NCBI GenBank assembly: GCA_022749755.1
Contig: CM040447.1
Span: forward strand, 12,084,087-12,148,086
Source: Azadirachta indica
Taxonomy: Eukaryota; Streptophyta; Magnoliopsida; Sapindales; Meliaceae
Length of the DNA stretch: 64,000 nucleotides
Reading direction: 5' to 3'
Shown here: positions 23,663-38,081 of the stretch, piece by piece
Position numbering within the stretch: the first letter of the stretch is position 1
How the letters are laid out: each line of letters starts with the position of its first letter
Notes under the pieces: generated by a model
What the model was told of the DNA's origin: nothing
Databases searched by the model: none
The model's input: the letters and a program-made list of their open reading frames with translations, nothing else
Position numbers and translations under genes: made by a program

Positions 23663-25610
23663 TGTACGATGATTTATTGCTATTACTATCATTTTTCTTA
23701 TTTATATGGGTTGTACTGGCTAGGTTGACAAGAACCGATTTTATGAGTACTTACTTTCAATTTGATTAATAAATTATTCCAATTTTTTTTTCTATTAATT
23801 GGTATTACTTTGTTATTTAATGAAGTATCGAGTTTCATGTTATTTCAGTTGCTGCAATAGTAAATCAGATGTTCATCAACTTTGTATTATAATTGATCCA
23901 AAAACGAATTTGATATTTTTGATACCAATCAATAATTAATTTATATTTATGTATATGATAATTAATTTGATTTGCATTTTTGTCTATTATTTAAGATGTG
24001 ATAGATGTTGCGCTCTTTTTTTTTTTTTTTTTTTTTTTGGGTTGTGATTAATGTAATTTGTTTAAATTTTTCTCTGTAATTCTCTTTTTAAACGAATTTA
24101 TTAAATGTAAAAAATATTATCTTGTTACTACCTGTTACCAATTGTAGAGATAATAGAAATTAAACAAACCTACTTAAAAATTAAAGACAAAATAAAGAAC
24201 AAGGATGCAATTTAGCGTAGGATAAGTTTAGTCCTCCTAAATTAAAAAAAATAAAAATAGAAGAAACTAATACGAATTCTATTAATATAAATTAATATGA
24301 TAATATACTTATATAATAATGTTATTATATTTACATATTTTGTAATTGTGCATGTGACACAGCTATTATTTTTATATAAAACTAAAGCACAAACATCAAA
24401 GTTGCTTGATGCATTTGGTGGACGTACAGCAGAGCTCGTTCAAAGTATTTGAAAAGGCAAATTGTGATATTGAATTAATTGTTTAATAATCTCAGGATTT
24501 AACTAAATGCTGAATATATCGTCCAATCATCTTGAGCTTGATAAACAATTAGTATAATCTTTGAATTTAGTGGTTTGTCCAACTTAAATATTAAGCAGTC
24601 AACGGTGCTGTGTTATTATTACTTGGTTGCAAGTCCAGTTGTGAATTACCAATGAATCAATGCAATGCCAAATCCATTGTTGTCAATATATGCTTATGGC
24701 CACTCATCACCATCATCGATCATCATTCATCAGCCTATACATATTTCTATTCATGCATTAACATTAACAGCAAGGCTAACTAACGCTGAGCCTAAAAATA
24801 TAATTAGAACATCACTAATGGATTCCATCAAGGTCTTTGCGTTGCTCTTTTCTGCATCCATTTGTCATCCTCCTGTTCCTATCTCTTCATTTATTTATTA
24901 TTATTATTTTTTTATTTTAAAATTTCAAATGTGTCACAAACCTTTCATGTAATTGATCAAATACTTGATTAATTCAATTAGTAAAATTTTTGAGTTCAAT
25001 TCTCTCATCGTACTCTTTACTTTCATAAATATAATTAAATAATTCAAATCAAATCTATACATTAATGATGAAAAACTTAATGGTAGAACCCACACTTTAA
25101 CATAACCCAATTTTTAAATAAATAAATCCCGCTACTAATTTAGTCCATGCACATTCTTAATAAGAGTTAATTCATAAGAAAAGAAAGAAAAAAATATTTA
25201 AACTAATTTTTAGTGAATATTTTGTTTATTGTTGTAATATTTAAAATATAAATACTAAGACAACAATGAAAAGTAAAATTTATAGAATGCAAAAAAGGTC
25301 AAAACAGAAAAAGAATGAGAAGAAACACCGATACTACAATGAATTAGTGAAAAGGCTACTAAATACGTGGATACGGCCCTAGATTTGCTGTTGTATCCAT
25401 TAATTACCGAATCTGGTAACAATTTGGTAATTCATTTCACACGAACTCCGCCGTTAAAAAAATTCCCGCCGCGTTCAACTATTTATTCCCAAGCAATCAT
25501 AATAAATAATAATAATTCAACGCAGAGAAGGAGAGAATACAAACCAAACTAAACAGACAAAGCAGAAGGAAGTTTCAGTTTCAGAATTTTGACTGAGAAA
25601 AATAAATAAA
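23663..25610. other. Intergenic DNA, promoter side of the P4H gene
   Basis: No gene was recognised. A 24-base T run lies at about 24015-24038. The P4H leader is probably within 25,490-25,610, where purine-rich AGAGAAGGAGAGA-like sequence precedes the start codon. The short frame at 24665 has no recognisable content. Confidence 0.5.
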
Positions 25611-28600
25611 ATGAAAGCCAAAGCCAAAGCCAAACCGAATTGGAGCTTGAAGACGAAGATAGGTTTGCCTTTCGTCTTCCTCGCTTGCTTGCTCTTCTTC
25701 CTCGCTGGTCTCTTCGCTTCCTCTCTCCTCTCTCAGGTCATTACTATTCTTTTTTTTTTTTTCTCTCTTAAATATAATTAGATCCGAATTATTTTGAATT
25801 TTTTTTTCTTTTTTTTGAATTATCGGTAACTTCTTCAAAATTTGATCAACAGGACGAATGAAATTCGTTGGAACTCGGAAGCCGTTCCGATATTTTGCAT
25901 AATATTTTTAAATCACGCTGAATCGTGTATATAGAGACTATAATGTTCTTAGATTATAATGTGATAGAGGCTAGAGAAAGTTGATTCTTTTTCTTCTTTT
26001 CAGAAGAAAAATGACTTTGATTTTGGTTGCTTATTGGCAGGAGCAGGATATGCGAGATGTGAGGCCCGGAGAGAGAGTGCTAGAAGCGGCGAAAATAGAA
26101 TACAATTTGATGCCTAATGGAGAGACTGGAGATGATTCTATTACAGATATTCCGTTTCAGGTTCTCTATTCTCTAATTCTCGATTTTAATTTTTTTTTTT
26201 TTGAGCTATTTGAGTGTTAGATTAATGATCATAATCGTGTTATTGGTTTAGATGTTTGGAAATACTCGATTGTTTTATAAAGCTGTTATAGATCTTAAGT
26301 GATTGCTAATTGATGCTTTCACCACAAGAAACAGTGATTACTGGTGATATTATGCTTAGTGGTATCACTAAGAATAGAAACTTTTTTATTTGTCTGTAAG
26401 AGAACTATTCTGAACTGATCTTGAAGCAATTTGACCAGAGATTTCATGTGTGCAGATAGAACCATTTTATTTAATGAAAAGTATAATTTTCATTAATAAT
26501 CAGATTTAAATTCTCTCTTTATTTCATATAAAAAATGCCCAAAATTTTAGATCTTATCTTGATTTAGAAATTTGTTATTCTGCATCTAGATGTTTTTTTA
26601 GCAATTCAATTTAATTATATGTAAAAGAAATTCATCCGTGATCAACTCATATATGAATGAATAATTAAAATATTTATTAACGCTTATGTGCTTATGAAAA
26701 GATAGCAAGCTTGATTGCTTTAATTAACTCGGAATTCATTAGAAAACTGAAAAATAGTTGGCTCACTACCCCGTATTTGCTGTCCAGTTCTTCTCATCAG
26801 TTAAATAAATAGGATCATTTCTTTGAGAAAGAGCCAATCAACAAAATTCATTAAGTCTTCCTTCTAGGACAATTTGATTTTGTCTGGTAAGCTTTTCATT
26901 TTCAACAATCTCCTGTAAGCTAGTACCACGTTAGCTGTTTGCTTTTTTTTTGTTGGACTATCTTCTTTGCTGTTGACAGACAACCCCACTATGAATACCC
27001 ATAGATGTACTGGCTAGGATTAAATTTTCTATGCAATTTGCAACATAAGATTTAGATTTTTGGATAAATGCGCTTTTAGTGGTTAAAATCACATTTGACA
27101 TGTTTCATTCTTATGTCAACTAACTTTTTATGTGAGGTGTAATCTTATACATGTATACATTTGGATTGTGAGCTGGACATTTTATTCTATTTTTTTATAT
27201 TCATTCTTTTTTCTTGGCTTTCGCTTGGTTTAGTTAAACTAATCTCAAGGATAAGGTTCTAATCCAGTTATTGTTTTTATTTTCTCAAATACATATAACT
27301 TCATAGTTGTTTGCCTATTTTATAGATCATACCATATGTCATGAGATGTGCCTCCATATTTACCAGCCTACTTTTACGATCACTTCATATCTGAGACTTG
27401 GAAGTTTAGATTAAAGGTCTTTGAAGCTGGCTTTTCTAGGAAAAAAAAATGTGATTGGAAGCTACTTTCTAGAGTTAGGTAGTTGTCTATTGAAATGTAT
27501 CTTGGCTATGATCTGATGCTAAAGTATACTTAATGATTGATGCCAAAGGAGATAAGAAAGGTGTGAAGGAGAAATTTTTTTTTTGTCCCAGATTACTGTG
27601 CTTCTTACGCCTCATAGATCACACATTAAAATCCAAGACATAGAAACTATAGTTGTGTCAGTAAAGAGCACATACTCTAGGAAATTGAATAATTAGCCAC
27701 GAAGAAACCCTACCACCTGGAGGATTTAGTATAATGTCTGGAGAATTATGATTTTTATAAAGAATGGGCGGTTAAGATTTTATTTCACATTGAACAGAAC
27801 CCTAATCGAAACTGATGCTATTAACTTTTATGTGATTTCTAAAAACTTATTCTCATTTTCTATCTTTTACATATCTGATACAGGTTTTGAGCTGGTGGCC
27901 ACGTGCTTTATATTTCCCTAGTTTCGCTACTGCAGAACAATGCAAAGCTATAATTGATATGGCAAAGCCAGCCCTTAGACCATCAACCTTGGCTTTGCGA
28001 AAGTGGGAAACAACTGAGAACACTAAGGGAATCAGAACAAGGTATGTGCTCTGTGCAGCTTGTGGTCATACTTTCAATACAAAACATTTTATAATTATAT
28101 AGATTAACAATGCCAATTGGATAACTCTAGGTGGTTTTTTGGTGACTCTTAGTAATAAGTGGCCAATCATGTGTTTGGTGTGATATTATTGGAAATTCAG
28201 CAACATCTAGTTGACATGCAATTATGAAAGTCAGAAATAAGCTCTGAACTTAGATAGTGTTTGTTTATTTTTGTCTAAAGTCTGAACATAACTAAAATCT
28301 AAATTTTACTTAAATTTGAAGTTGATTGATTTGTTTATTCTTTTACCTAACATTTGACTATAAATATTAAATTTTTTATTTTTATAAAAATAAAAAATCT
28401 GAAACTAGTACGTTGTCATATATGCCCTAAAAAATTTGAAATTGATAGGTTAAATTGTTGGCATATATAAATTTTAAGTAATAAACTAAGGATATTATTG
28501 ACAAATAAAATATTTAATTCATTCAGACATTTGATTATTCAAATTTAAGTTAAAATTTTTAACTTGATTACGTTCAGATATTTTTAATAAGTTTTCAGAT

Positions 28601-30990
28601 ATAAGTTAAAAAGCAAACAGCTCATAAACATCTGAATAAAATTTTCAGACTTAAGTAAAAAGAAAAAAACAAGCACTTACGTCTTTCATACTGTCCTTAA
28701 CCTTAGATTTTGAAATACTCAATTAAGATTGAAAGAATCTTGGATTTGAACTTAATGCATGATCATCTTATTCATATACTTGCATCTGGCCATATAGTTG
28801 CTGCATAAGTAGCTTTTGCATGCAAATAAGCTGTAAACTGATTTGTTTTTTTTTTAATCTTTACATTATTATAAGCTTACTCTATCTTGTCAAACAGTTC
28901 TGGCATGTTTATTTCAGCAGCTGAAGACAAAAGTGGGATTTTAGATATCATCGAGGAAAAAATTGCAAGGGCTTCAAAGCTTCCTAGGATTCACGGCGAG
29001 GTATTATTTATAGTGAAGTTTATTTTTCAAATTGAACAGTTTCAAACCTCTTTTAATTCTTTATAGTCAAATTGAAATGCATGCAAATTATATTAGCAGG
29101 TTTCAGTATTATCAAAGTTATTTTTTTCAATTGTTGGGAGGAAGTTCACAATTTGTCTAAAAATTTTGGGTTTTCCTTTGTGCTAGTCAATTTTATTCCA
29201 GGGCATGTATACATTCCTGAGTTTCTTATAGAAATCATCAAGGTTGAAACATGACCTCTTCAATTTATCTTTTGGAACTTTTATTTTTACCTTAGTTGTT
29301 GGAAGCGCTTTATATGAGTTCAAAGAATCACTGTAAATAATAGTTTCTACCTTCTGAAGTTTTACCAATTTTTTTTTTGCGATAAGCATAGAAAATTCTT
29401 GTTTTTGTTGAATTAGTTAAACTTTCATTTCAGGGCAATATTAAAATTGTCTGAGGATATCACCGTGTTTCAGGCATTCAATGTATTGCGTTATGAGCTT
29501 GGGCAGAAGTATAATTCTCATTATGATGCATTCAATCCTGATGAATACGGCCCCCAAAAGAGCCAAAGGGTATGTTTTGAGCTGCACTATTTGTTTGACA
29601 TTGTTCACCCTTATTTTATGTTTTAAATCATAGAGTTTTACTGCTTATAGAACATACCCTAAAGGGGAATGTGCTATATGAACACACACACACACATAAA
29701 CAAGCATTTATCATTTCCTACTAAAATATCTGCCGTTTGTACCAAAAACAATTGGAATAAGCTACATTTTTCCACCTGCAGTGTTTCTGATAGCTTTTTC
29801 CTTTTAAAATGATATATTACATCTGAAGCTGCATCTCTATATAACATAAACCATGTCTCTGGAAGAATGTGCATAGGTTTTCATAACAATCATAGTTTAC
29901 ACGAATTGAGTTAAATACTTGATTATAATCATTATTCATTGCAGAGTTAAAGTTTCCCAACAATAATAATGGTTGTGTTGGCTAACTTTCACATAGGTTG
30001 CTTCTTTCTTGTTGTATCTATCTGATGTTGAAGAAGGTGGAGAAACCATGTTTCCATTTGAGGTAAGATCAACATCTCTGTTCTTCCTGTCCACTTTTGG
30101 TCAATCATATTCATACTCTTTGAACAAGTATAGGCAGTCATCTGTGCTTTTTGATAGAATGGCATGAATATGGATGGAACCTATGATTATCAAGCATGCA
30201 TTGGCTTGAAAGTGAAGCCACACGGAGGGGATGGACTTCTATTCTATTCATTACTTCCCAATGGTACAATTGATCCGGTAAGTACTCCTTTTAGTCATCA
30301 TCATTTCCACACTTATTACTGGAAATGGTAGAATTTCATATAAAATCCCCAACTAGGTCAACATAATGATTCGCCAATTGTAGCATGTGTTAAAAACTTC
30401 CAACGGTCAAATAAAAATTGAAAAACTTCATTCTGCTATTACAGGATGTGGACAAATGAATGTGAAATAACAAGATAGTTCAAATAATTTATGTATGTGG
30501 AAGGGTGGGTGTCTCTGTACTTTTATTTGCTTAAAGGTTTTATTAAAAAAAAAAAAAGCCTTCATATTGCTGGAAGCCATAACTATAGCTTTCTTCATAT
30601 TACAAATAGTTATGTTGTTCTGTTCCTCTCTCTGTTCATGGTTGAGCTTTCAGTACATTTATACTTATCTATTCTATTCATGGAACATGTTATGTAGCAC
30701 AATCAATCTGATATGGTGTCATTAATTGATGAGTTTCATCTTCTTGAAGTTCAAAATAGCCTTAGTATCAGATTTTCATCACTGTAATATGCTTTCTTCT
30801 TAAGAGCAGAGTGACAGTACAGCCGCCGTATGCACTTGGACGGGGAAAGTGTAGTATTACTCTTCTTTCAAATGTTGTCATAATTTGTTGGGTGCTTTTG
30901 CAGACATCACTTCATGGAAGTTGTCCCGTAATCAAAGGGGAGAAATGGGTGGCTACAAAGTGGATCAGAGATCAAGAACAATTTGATTAA
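25611..30990 (+). CDS. Prolyl 4-hydroxylase, type II membrane protein
   Basis: Eight exons join in phase: 25611-25736, 26041-26160, 27884-28041, 28898-29000, 29474-29569, 29997-30062, 30158-30277 and 30904-30990, giving 291 residues. A short basic N-terminus and one hydrophobic segment (about residues 18-41) form a signal anchor for ER/Golgi. The catalytic 2-oxoglutarate/Fe(II) domain is complete: His185 and Asp187 (SHYDAFNPDEYG) and His267 (TSLHGSCPV) as iron ligands, with Lys277 (KGEKWVATKW) to bind 2-oxoglutarate. Plant enzymes of this class hydroxylate proline in extensins, arabinogalactan proteins and other wall glycoproteins before O-glycosylation. It resembles Arabidopsis At4g33910/At2g23096 (P4H9 branch) most, from memory. 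The large introns hold at least one MITE-like insertion. The 3' end converges on the MFS gene. Confidence 0.93.
28251..28680. mobile_element. MITE-like insertion in P4H intron 3
   Basis: The left end (TAGTGTTTGTTTATTTTTGT, then AAAGTCTGAA) and the right end on the other strand (TAAGTGCTTGTTTTTTTC, then TTAAGTCTGAA) are inverted copies of about 33 bases. Several further AGTCTGAA/TTCAGA words occur inside. No clear target duplication was found, so the exact borders and class are uncertain. Confidence 0.5.
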
Positions 30991-32945
30991 TTGTGCGTTT
31001 GATTGATGTATAATTGAAAATTTTTGGTTCAATCTATCTGTGCATGATATGCATCCGAGAGGTCCTTTCAGAATATTATTGTGGCTCCTAAAATTTTCAC
31101 AGTAACAGCAATTTCGCATCTGGTATCTACCATTTAATGCCAATAAGAAAATTATTCCCGAATAAATAAGAGCTACTTAACAGTAAAAGAATCATCAGGA
31201 AACAGGCTATCATGTAGTCATAGTTCAAAGAATATAGCATGCAAATGCGCTGTAAATTATACTGGCACTTATGTCTGCTATTTTGTGAATCGAAGCAAAA
31301 ACAAAAGTTGACTTCATTGTTGGTACGCCAATCGTTCAAAAGAATATGCTCAACATTTTACTAACACCCAGTTATAATGTTCAAGCGCTGCAAGCTACGC
31401 TATAGGTGAATTTGACAGTGCTAATTAGCACAGTTGTAAAGTGTTGAAGCACTTGTAAAGTGTTGAACCATGTGTTCTACAAATTTTAATAAAAATGTTT
31501 ATTGAAAAAGTTTTAACACTTGAAGTGATTATTTGATTAACAAAATTTTAGTGTTTTCTCAAATTAATACTTGTTCTTAAAATAATAGCATTTGTATAGT
31601 TAATGAAAATGTTAATTTTTTCAAAATATCTTTAAACAAATTTAAAAATTATATTTCTCAAATATTTGATTTTTTTGGGTTAAATAGATTTTAATTTAGA
31701 TGATTATATACATGAATATATGGTAGATTATATTAGATATTTGAAAATATATTATTTATTATTTTTTTTTAAATAAATAAATTATTCAAATTGATTTATT
31801 ATTTTTGTTCATGATATTTATAATTTATTTATATTTTAATGTATAGTAGATAATTAATATTATTAAAATTGTAGTTATTTTTATAAAAAAATATTATTTT
31901 TTTTTTAGATTATTGAAGTTGTAGTTATTTCCATAACAAATTTTTTATTTAATTTTTTAGAAATGTTATAACACAAAAATTTATATATATGTATATATAT
32001 ATATATATATATACATACACATATAATATTTATTTTTATTAAAAACTATCGTTATATGAATATATTACTTATTTTAATATATGTTTATTTTTATAATTTG
32101 TCAATACAAATATACTTTTTTAATTACATCTCTAAACATCTAATTTAACATTAATAAATAGTTTTAAAGATTGTTAATTAAATGGTTAAATGCTTTTTCA
32201 AAAACTGTTAAAAGAAAAAATATTTTAATTATAAGCACTAATTATTTTAATAGTTATTTTTTAGTATTGCCAAACTGATCCTTCTTATGAAAAAGCACAA
32301 CAACCACGCAAATTATTTTCCACATCTGCAGGAGTACAAACCAAAGGATTAAAAGTTAATCTAAATGAAAGAATTAACATATCAATATAATATGTTTCAA
32401 CTTTATTAAATTACACATGCCATGGATCTTCTGAAAATAATCTTTAGCCTTCTAAGACTCCAGGTCCTCCTCCTGCAATTTCTCCAAACACCAGAGAGAT
32501 GCAGCTTTTCATGGTCAATCCCCTTCAGCAATTACCAGCTATACACATCAAAACAATTCTTCACCTGATCAGAGACAAACTTTTATCTACAACTCAAAAA
32601 TCATCCATACTTAGTCCAGCTTTCTCTTTCTTGGCTGCCAAGGCTATATGAGAATGTCTATCGAATCTGGAAAGTTGAAACTTGTATATGAATTCACTGA
32701 CCAAAAATAACATTGATGGATCAACTCCCTCTTTGTATGCAATATACGAGTACCAAGTATAGGAACCTAATTTTAGTAGTTGATTTCCTAATCTAATTCC
32801 TCTTCCAATAATTGAATTTCCCCCTTGTGTGCATCAGTTAGAATCATAAGGTATAAGTTTTGATTTCACCTATCTTGGGATCAATAGGTGATAGATGATG
32901 CCAAAAATTTCACTCTTGAGCATGAAACATGATGGGAAAATGAAA
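30991..32945. other. Convergent 3' intergenic region, AT-rich
   Basis: This region separates the P4H and MFS stop codons. No gene was recognised. A candidate inverted-repeat element spans 31405-32281: left end GGTGAATTTGACAGTGCTAA, right end on the other strand GGATCAGTTTGGCAATACTA. The part at 32,390-32,945 is less AT-rich and may be the long 3' UTR of the MFS gene. Confidence 0.45.
31405..32281. mobile_element. Possible inverted-repeat element, AT-rich
   Basis: The ends GGTGAATTTGACAGTGCTAA and, on the other strand, GGATCAGTTTGGCAATACTA match over about 20 bases with a few changes and one indel. No convincing target duplication flanks it. The interior is almost pure A/T with an (AT)n tract near 31990-32012. 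It could also be a chance pairing of similar words. Confidence 0.3.
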
Positions 32946-35900
32946 TCACAGTTTGTGCCAATTTTGGTAAGGTTGCTTTCCCCACCGTTTCAATACATGC
33001 ATACACCCAGCTGCTGTGAAAAGCCCAACAGCTGCAAATCCCACCATTGCTGCATTCTCAATGTTCCGATAGTAGCCTCTCTGCAACATTACCAAGGCAG
33101 ACATCTGAGCTCATGTAGTTAGAAAAGAAAATTATAAGAAACAATGCTCCATACCGACAATGAAACTCAGCCAGGAAGGATTTAAGTCATGTCAAAGTCC
33201 TAAAACGACGACTGAAAGCATGACCCCATTAGATGTCAGGATTCTTAAAAGTAAAATTTTTTTCTCAGAGGCTGTTTATTTTTCGGACTTGAATACTCAA
33301 TGTGGCTAAATTTAACTAATTTAGATTTAAGTGTTTTTCTTATTTCTAAAACTAATAGAGACTTTCAGATAAAGATCGTGTTAAAAAAGTATTACAATAA
33401 ATAAAGAAAACCCCCTCTTCAACCAGGAAAAAACATCTTCTGATAAAGGTCATGCTAAACCCTCTTTTTTAAATAAAAAACTTTTTTATTAAATATTACA
33501 AGAAATAAACCAAGCTCCTTAACCTAAAGTGACGAAGGTTTGAAACCAGAACTCTTGTACCACCCAATGAGATTTATCGATTGAACCAACACCCACTGAT
33601 TATTTCTAAAAAATCAAAGAATGCATGAAAATCCTATGAGACCATTTTTGCCCTGGAACATCTATGCCAGTCAATTCAGTGAGTTTCTATTGTAGGAAAA
33701 ACAGTTGGCCCACCATTGTGGACTCATCAAACAGATAGCACAGCAGCAGATGAGTATAGCACGGATGGGAAGATCCTAATCCTAGGTGTTGTTCCCTTAA
33801 CTGATTTGGGTATACAATGACATTAAGAAAAGTTTATTTCTGCAGTGCAACCATAGTTTCTCCTTTCAAAGTCATTAATCCACCAACAAAATGCACTCAA
33901 ATCAAATTTTCTATCTTGAAATTATTAGTCAGAGGTGCACCTGCAACAGAAAAACTAGAATTGCTGCATTTGCAGGAACTAGAGAAAGGCTTATCATCCC
34001 TCCACGCAACTGATTTGGCACATGCCTGCGAATTAATAAAAGGCATAGGTATTCAACAATAAAAATTCACTAGATAACTAGGTCACAAAATATTGAAAGA
34101 ACAGATGCACGTACATGGTCCTCAATCTAGCAAGCGAAGGTAGAATCAAGCCCACACAGGCATGAAACAAGCAGAATAGTGTGACTAAGACTCCAATTTC
34201 CTGCAAAGCATTAATAAATCATGTAAACTTGTCACTAGTTTCAGAAATCAAAACAGATACACATAAGATTTGTTCTTAATTCTCAAATCCATGACATCCA
34301 TACCTGATAATCATATGCTATCATAGAGAAGACAAAGCCCAATACAACAAATGCATACAGCAAGCAATCCTCAGTTCGAACTGATGATGGTCCACTAATC
34401 AGCCATGGAAATACTGTGCTTCCAAACATTCTTGCACCGAGCAAACACGGATATATCAATCCCAGATGCACTTCTCGCCCATCAGCCTAAAGTCATTTGA
34501 ATAAAATAATTTAAATTTCAGCAGCAGGCAGAGTCTTCACTTTTCTTAACCTTTTATCAAGGATGTCTCGACCATATAATATTTGTTCAACCACATTTTA
34601 GATTGTAAAGCATAGATTTCAATAAAAAACACCTGTACCATGATAACATTGAATATTCATGTGTCCTACGCTCTACTACTCCTGTTCAATGAATTGTAAC
34701 TCCCATTTTTCACTCAACTAAAAGATAAGATTTCACTGCTTTCTTTTTCAGACAATGGCCATGGAGAATTTCCTTTTCCAATTTCACAAGTTAAATGTGC
34801 GAATGGAATTGAAAATAGGAGGTTACCAAAAGAAAGAAAAAGGAAAAAACAAAGAAACATCATTCTTTAATAAATGGTTTTGACTTCATTCTCTGACATC
34901 AGGGTTCAGGTGTTTCATATTTATGCACTAGGGAAGCAATCTTCACCCGTTAATAAGACCGAGTGCAAGCAGCTGGTTCTTTACTTTTTTGGGCACCTGA
35001 CCAGTGTTAAAGCATCATTTTTCCTGAAATTTCAGTGAAATTACAACAATTACCCTAATTAAAAAATTATCTAATTCATAGTATTTCCCATTGATATTTA
35101 GATTTCACCACAATGACTATGACATAAAATCACATATTCTAATAATATAAACACTAAGAAAGACTTGGCGGCTCGCGATTGCTTAAATTGTTTGAAGCTA
35201 CAAGCAGCTAATATATGATGAGAGAAGAAACATGAAACAGAAATCAAAAGTGAGAAGCAATCTAAGGAGAGAGATGATCATACCACCAGTGTTGGGGCCC
35301 ACAGAATCCAGAATAGTGCAATGGACAACTGAAGGCAAGCTTGTGCCCAAACCAAAAGCCATATCCTTTTATCTGTTGATTATAAAAAGTTCAGCAAAGA
35401 TGAGAATTTCTAATAACACAAGAGATTTAATCCAAAAGTGTGTGGAAAATAAAATTTCATTCAGCCCTGGATGATTTTCATATGCATCCCCAGAACTCTT
35501 TACTTACTCCTAGTGTGCCACGTTGGACATAAAATACATTAATTAAAACAGAACCAAGAAGATGTTACTACTTCAACATGTGCACACAAGTAAGTTAGTA
35601 AATTAAGAATAACATAAAGAGCACTTTGCCAAGCATGCCTTGAGCCTACTATAATTTTGAAAAGTTGTTTTGCAGATATAAAGAAAACTATGTAGATAAT
35701 TGTGTCAATTTGCACTGACAATAGCATGCCCAAATTTGCAGGTGCATAAAGGGTGATCAGTAGTTGAATCATCAGAAAATAGGAGCATCCAGACATAACA
35801 AACCCTCTGAACTGACAAGAAAACTTTTATGCTGCTAGAACAGTCAAAAAGCAATGCCAGAACTTCCAGAAGTAAACTACAACATATTCTTCTCTTGTTT

Positions 35901-38081
35901 TCTTCCATGAAAGCAAAGTAAAAAGGAGAAAACTAATTCACTTTGAGATAGGATGAGCAGCAAGGAGATATTTGTGACAGAAAAGCTGATTAAGCCCCAC
36001 AAAATTAAAAAAAGTAACCTACATGAAGTGCAGTAACAGCATCAAATATGAGTTCCAAAAATGTCAATTTCAAATTTTCAGTCATGGAATATATAATAAA
36101 AATTTAGCAAATTTGACATCCATGCTACTTATATGAGCCATACCCATGAAGATTAAATAAGAACTGATAAACAGTCCAAGCAAAAATGTGCAAGCACTAT
36201 GAATTTGTTCTATGTAGATTATAAAAGACACATTTCACCAGACAAAATTCTTACCACCAAAAATATATGTGAAGAAGGATGTTCTATAATCCTTAAAAGC
36301 TATTTGTGGATTTTCTGTCCATCCTCTTGTGACAAAGATGATTCCTACTATTCCCAGGAAGGTGGACACCATTGAAGGAGATGCTATGCCATTTTCCACA
36401 TTACTGCCGACAAGCCAATTTGCAAGCACTTGACCTCCAATTAGTGATGCAGACTCAAAGAAAGTCATTAGCCAAAAGGTGTCACTCAAAGTATCTTGCC
36501 TGTGCCCTTTCTGCAAAGAGGAATTGTATGAAAAACCATCAGTTAAGTCTCAAAGTCTTATGAGGGCAAAGGAGACAGAAACAAGTCGTACATATATATA
36601 TATATATATATATGTATATATCAAGATAGATAGATAGATTCATGGGCGAAATTGCTGCATTCATGTCAAATGTCAGAGAAACTAACAGAAAGTTTCTTCA
36701 CACAAACCTTTTCATGTTGAATAACCACCCATGTCTCAAAATTGAACAAAAATATTGAGGCGGCAAGTGACAGACATATATTTGCAACCCAGACACTAGG
36801 ATGTGTCGTAATCTTCTTGCATATTCCAACAAAGAGGTGTAGGATGAAGAAGACCAAACAGACTTTCTTTTGACCCCTTCACAAATGCATGAAAAAATTG
36901 GTTTTGTTAGAGCATGTTCAGAGAAATCTGTAATTTCTACCTAAGAAAATATATTCTACAAAGGTGTTATCAAAGTGTAAGAAAACGAACCTCTCAGTTA
37001 ATCTACCACTCCAATATTTTTTCCAATTACCAGTTCAATCTACCAAATCCAGCATGCACTACATCTTAGTTCAGTGAATAAACTTGTTTGGAAATCTCTT
37101 TGAATTAACAATAATTCCATTTATTTTACTTGCAGCAAGCAAGAATGCGTCCCAGAAATCAAATCTTAAATTTTCCCTAAAATACACCCCATACATCATG
37201 TTGAAATGTGGTTTATCCCAAAGCCTAAGCCAATGAAAAAGGAGTCACCAATAGTATTTAAACTGTAATATGGTCCCTCACAAACACGAGGATTCAAAAA
37301 CTGGAACAAGTTGCTCCGTATTATTTGCTGCATCTTAATTAATAGAATAACAAAATTTTCAGGAACAAACACAAAATAGTAACTTCCAAAACCATGTTGC
37401 AACACCATTAGTCCCGATAAATTAAGCTTTCAAGGATGCTTAAGACCTTCAGAATTGTTCTTTTCAATAAATGAATCAGTTTGTCCAATAAGAGACTGAA
37501 GCATGTAATTTACCATTGTTTTAGTACTATATTAACATTGCATAATAATGCCTAATAATTCAGTAATAGGAACAATTTCACTTACATTAAATCAGAGATC
37601 ATGCCTAGAAAACTCCCAATAAAGAGAGCAGCTGCGTATCCAACACACAGTAATAAAACCATCTGTTCCTTACCGACACCGTGATAAACTAACTCATACT
37701 CTCCAAATACCGACCATAAACCTTCCATCACTGGCGACACACAACAAAAATCAGAAACAACGAGAAATTCAATTTCTCTTTTATTTTTGAAACAGTTAAC
37801 TCTGCAACCAAACAGAGCCTAATACTAAAGTAGAATAAAATAGACAAACGAAAAAAGAATTATAGGTTACCTGAAGCAAGGGAATAGAGAAGGAGGAAGT
37901 TACGCTGGAAGCGAAGGAAGGAAGAGGAGGTTGAGTGATCGAGGAGTGAAGAGGAAGAAGAAGAAGAAGATTTGCTGGATGCATAAGGAAGGACGTATAT
38001 GGAGAAAAAGCAAGATAGGAATATGAATATATATAGAAATGGACTTGGCTCCCAAACGGAGCTCTCGATTATTACAGCCAT
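32946..38081 (-). CDS. MFS transporter, molybdate-anion (MFSD5-like) type
   Basis: Nine exons join in phase: 37871-38081, 37586-37730, 36708-36876, 36255-36510, 35284-35372, 34304-34486, 34115-34200, 33941-34025 and 32946-33080, giving 452 residues. The protein is hydrophobic throughout, as expected for 12 membrane helices, and begins with a segment after IIESSVWEPSPFLYIF. Family marks are VMEGLWSVFGEYE, GQKKVCLVFFILHLF, KGHRQDTLSDTFWLMTFFES, EVHLGLIYPCLLGARMFGS and RGYYRNIENAAMVGF. These identify the major facilitator group annotated as molybdate-anion transporter (Chlamydomonas MOT2, animal MFSD5; Arabidopsis At4g27720, At2g23093 from memory). Transport of molybdate by the plant members is inferred from the family. 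A Ser run (about ten) follows the first helix. The gene converges on P4H. Confidence 0.92.

Noticed and set aside
24665..24952. 95-codon plus-strand frame upstream of the P4H gene
   Set aside because: Composition is low-complexity (His/Ile/Ser) from CAT and ATC repeats, with no homology recognised and no splice or promoter context.
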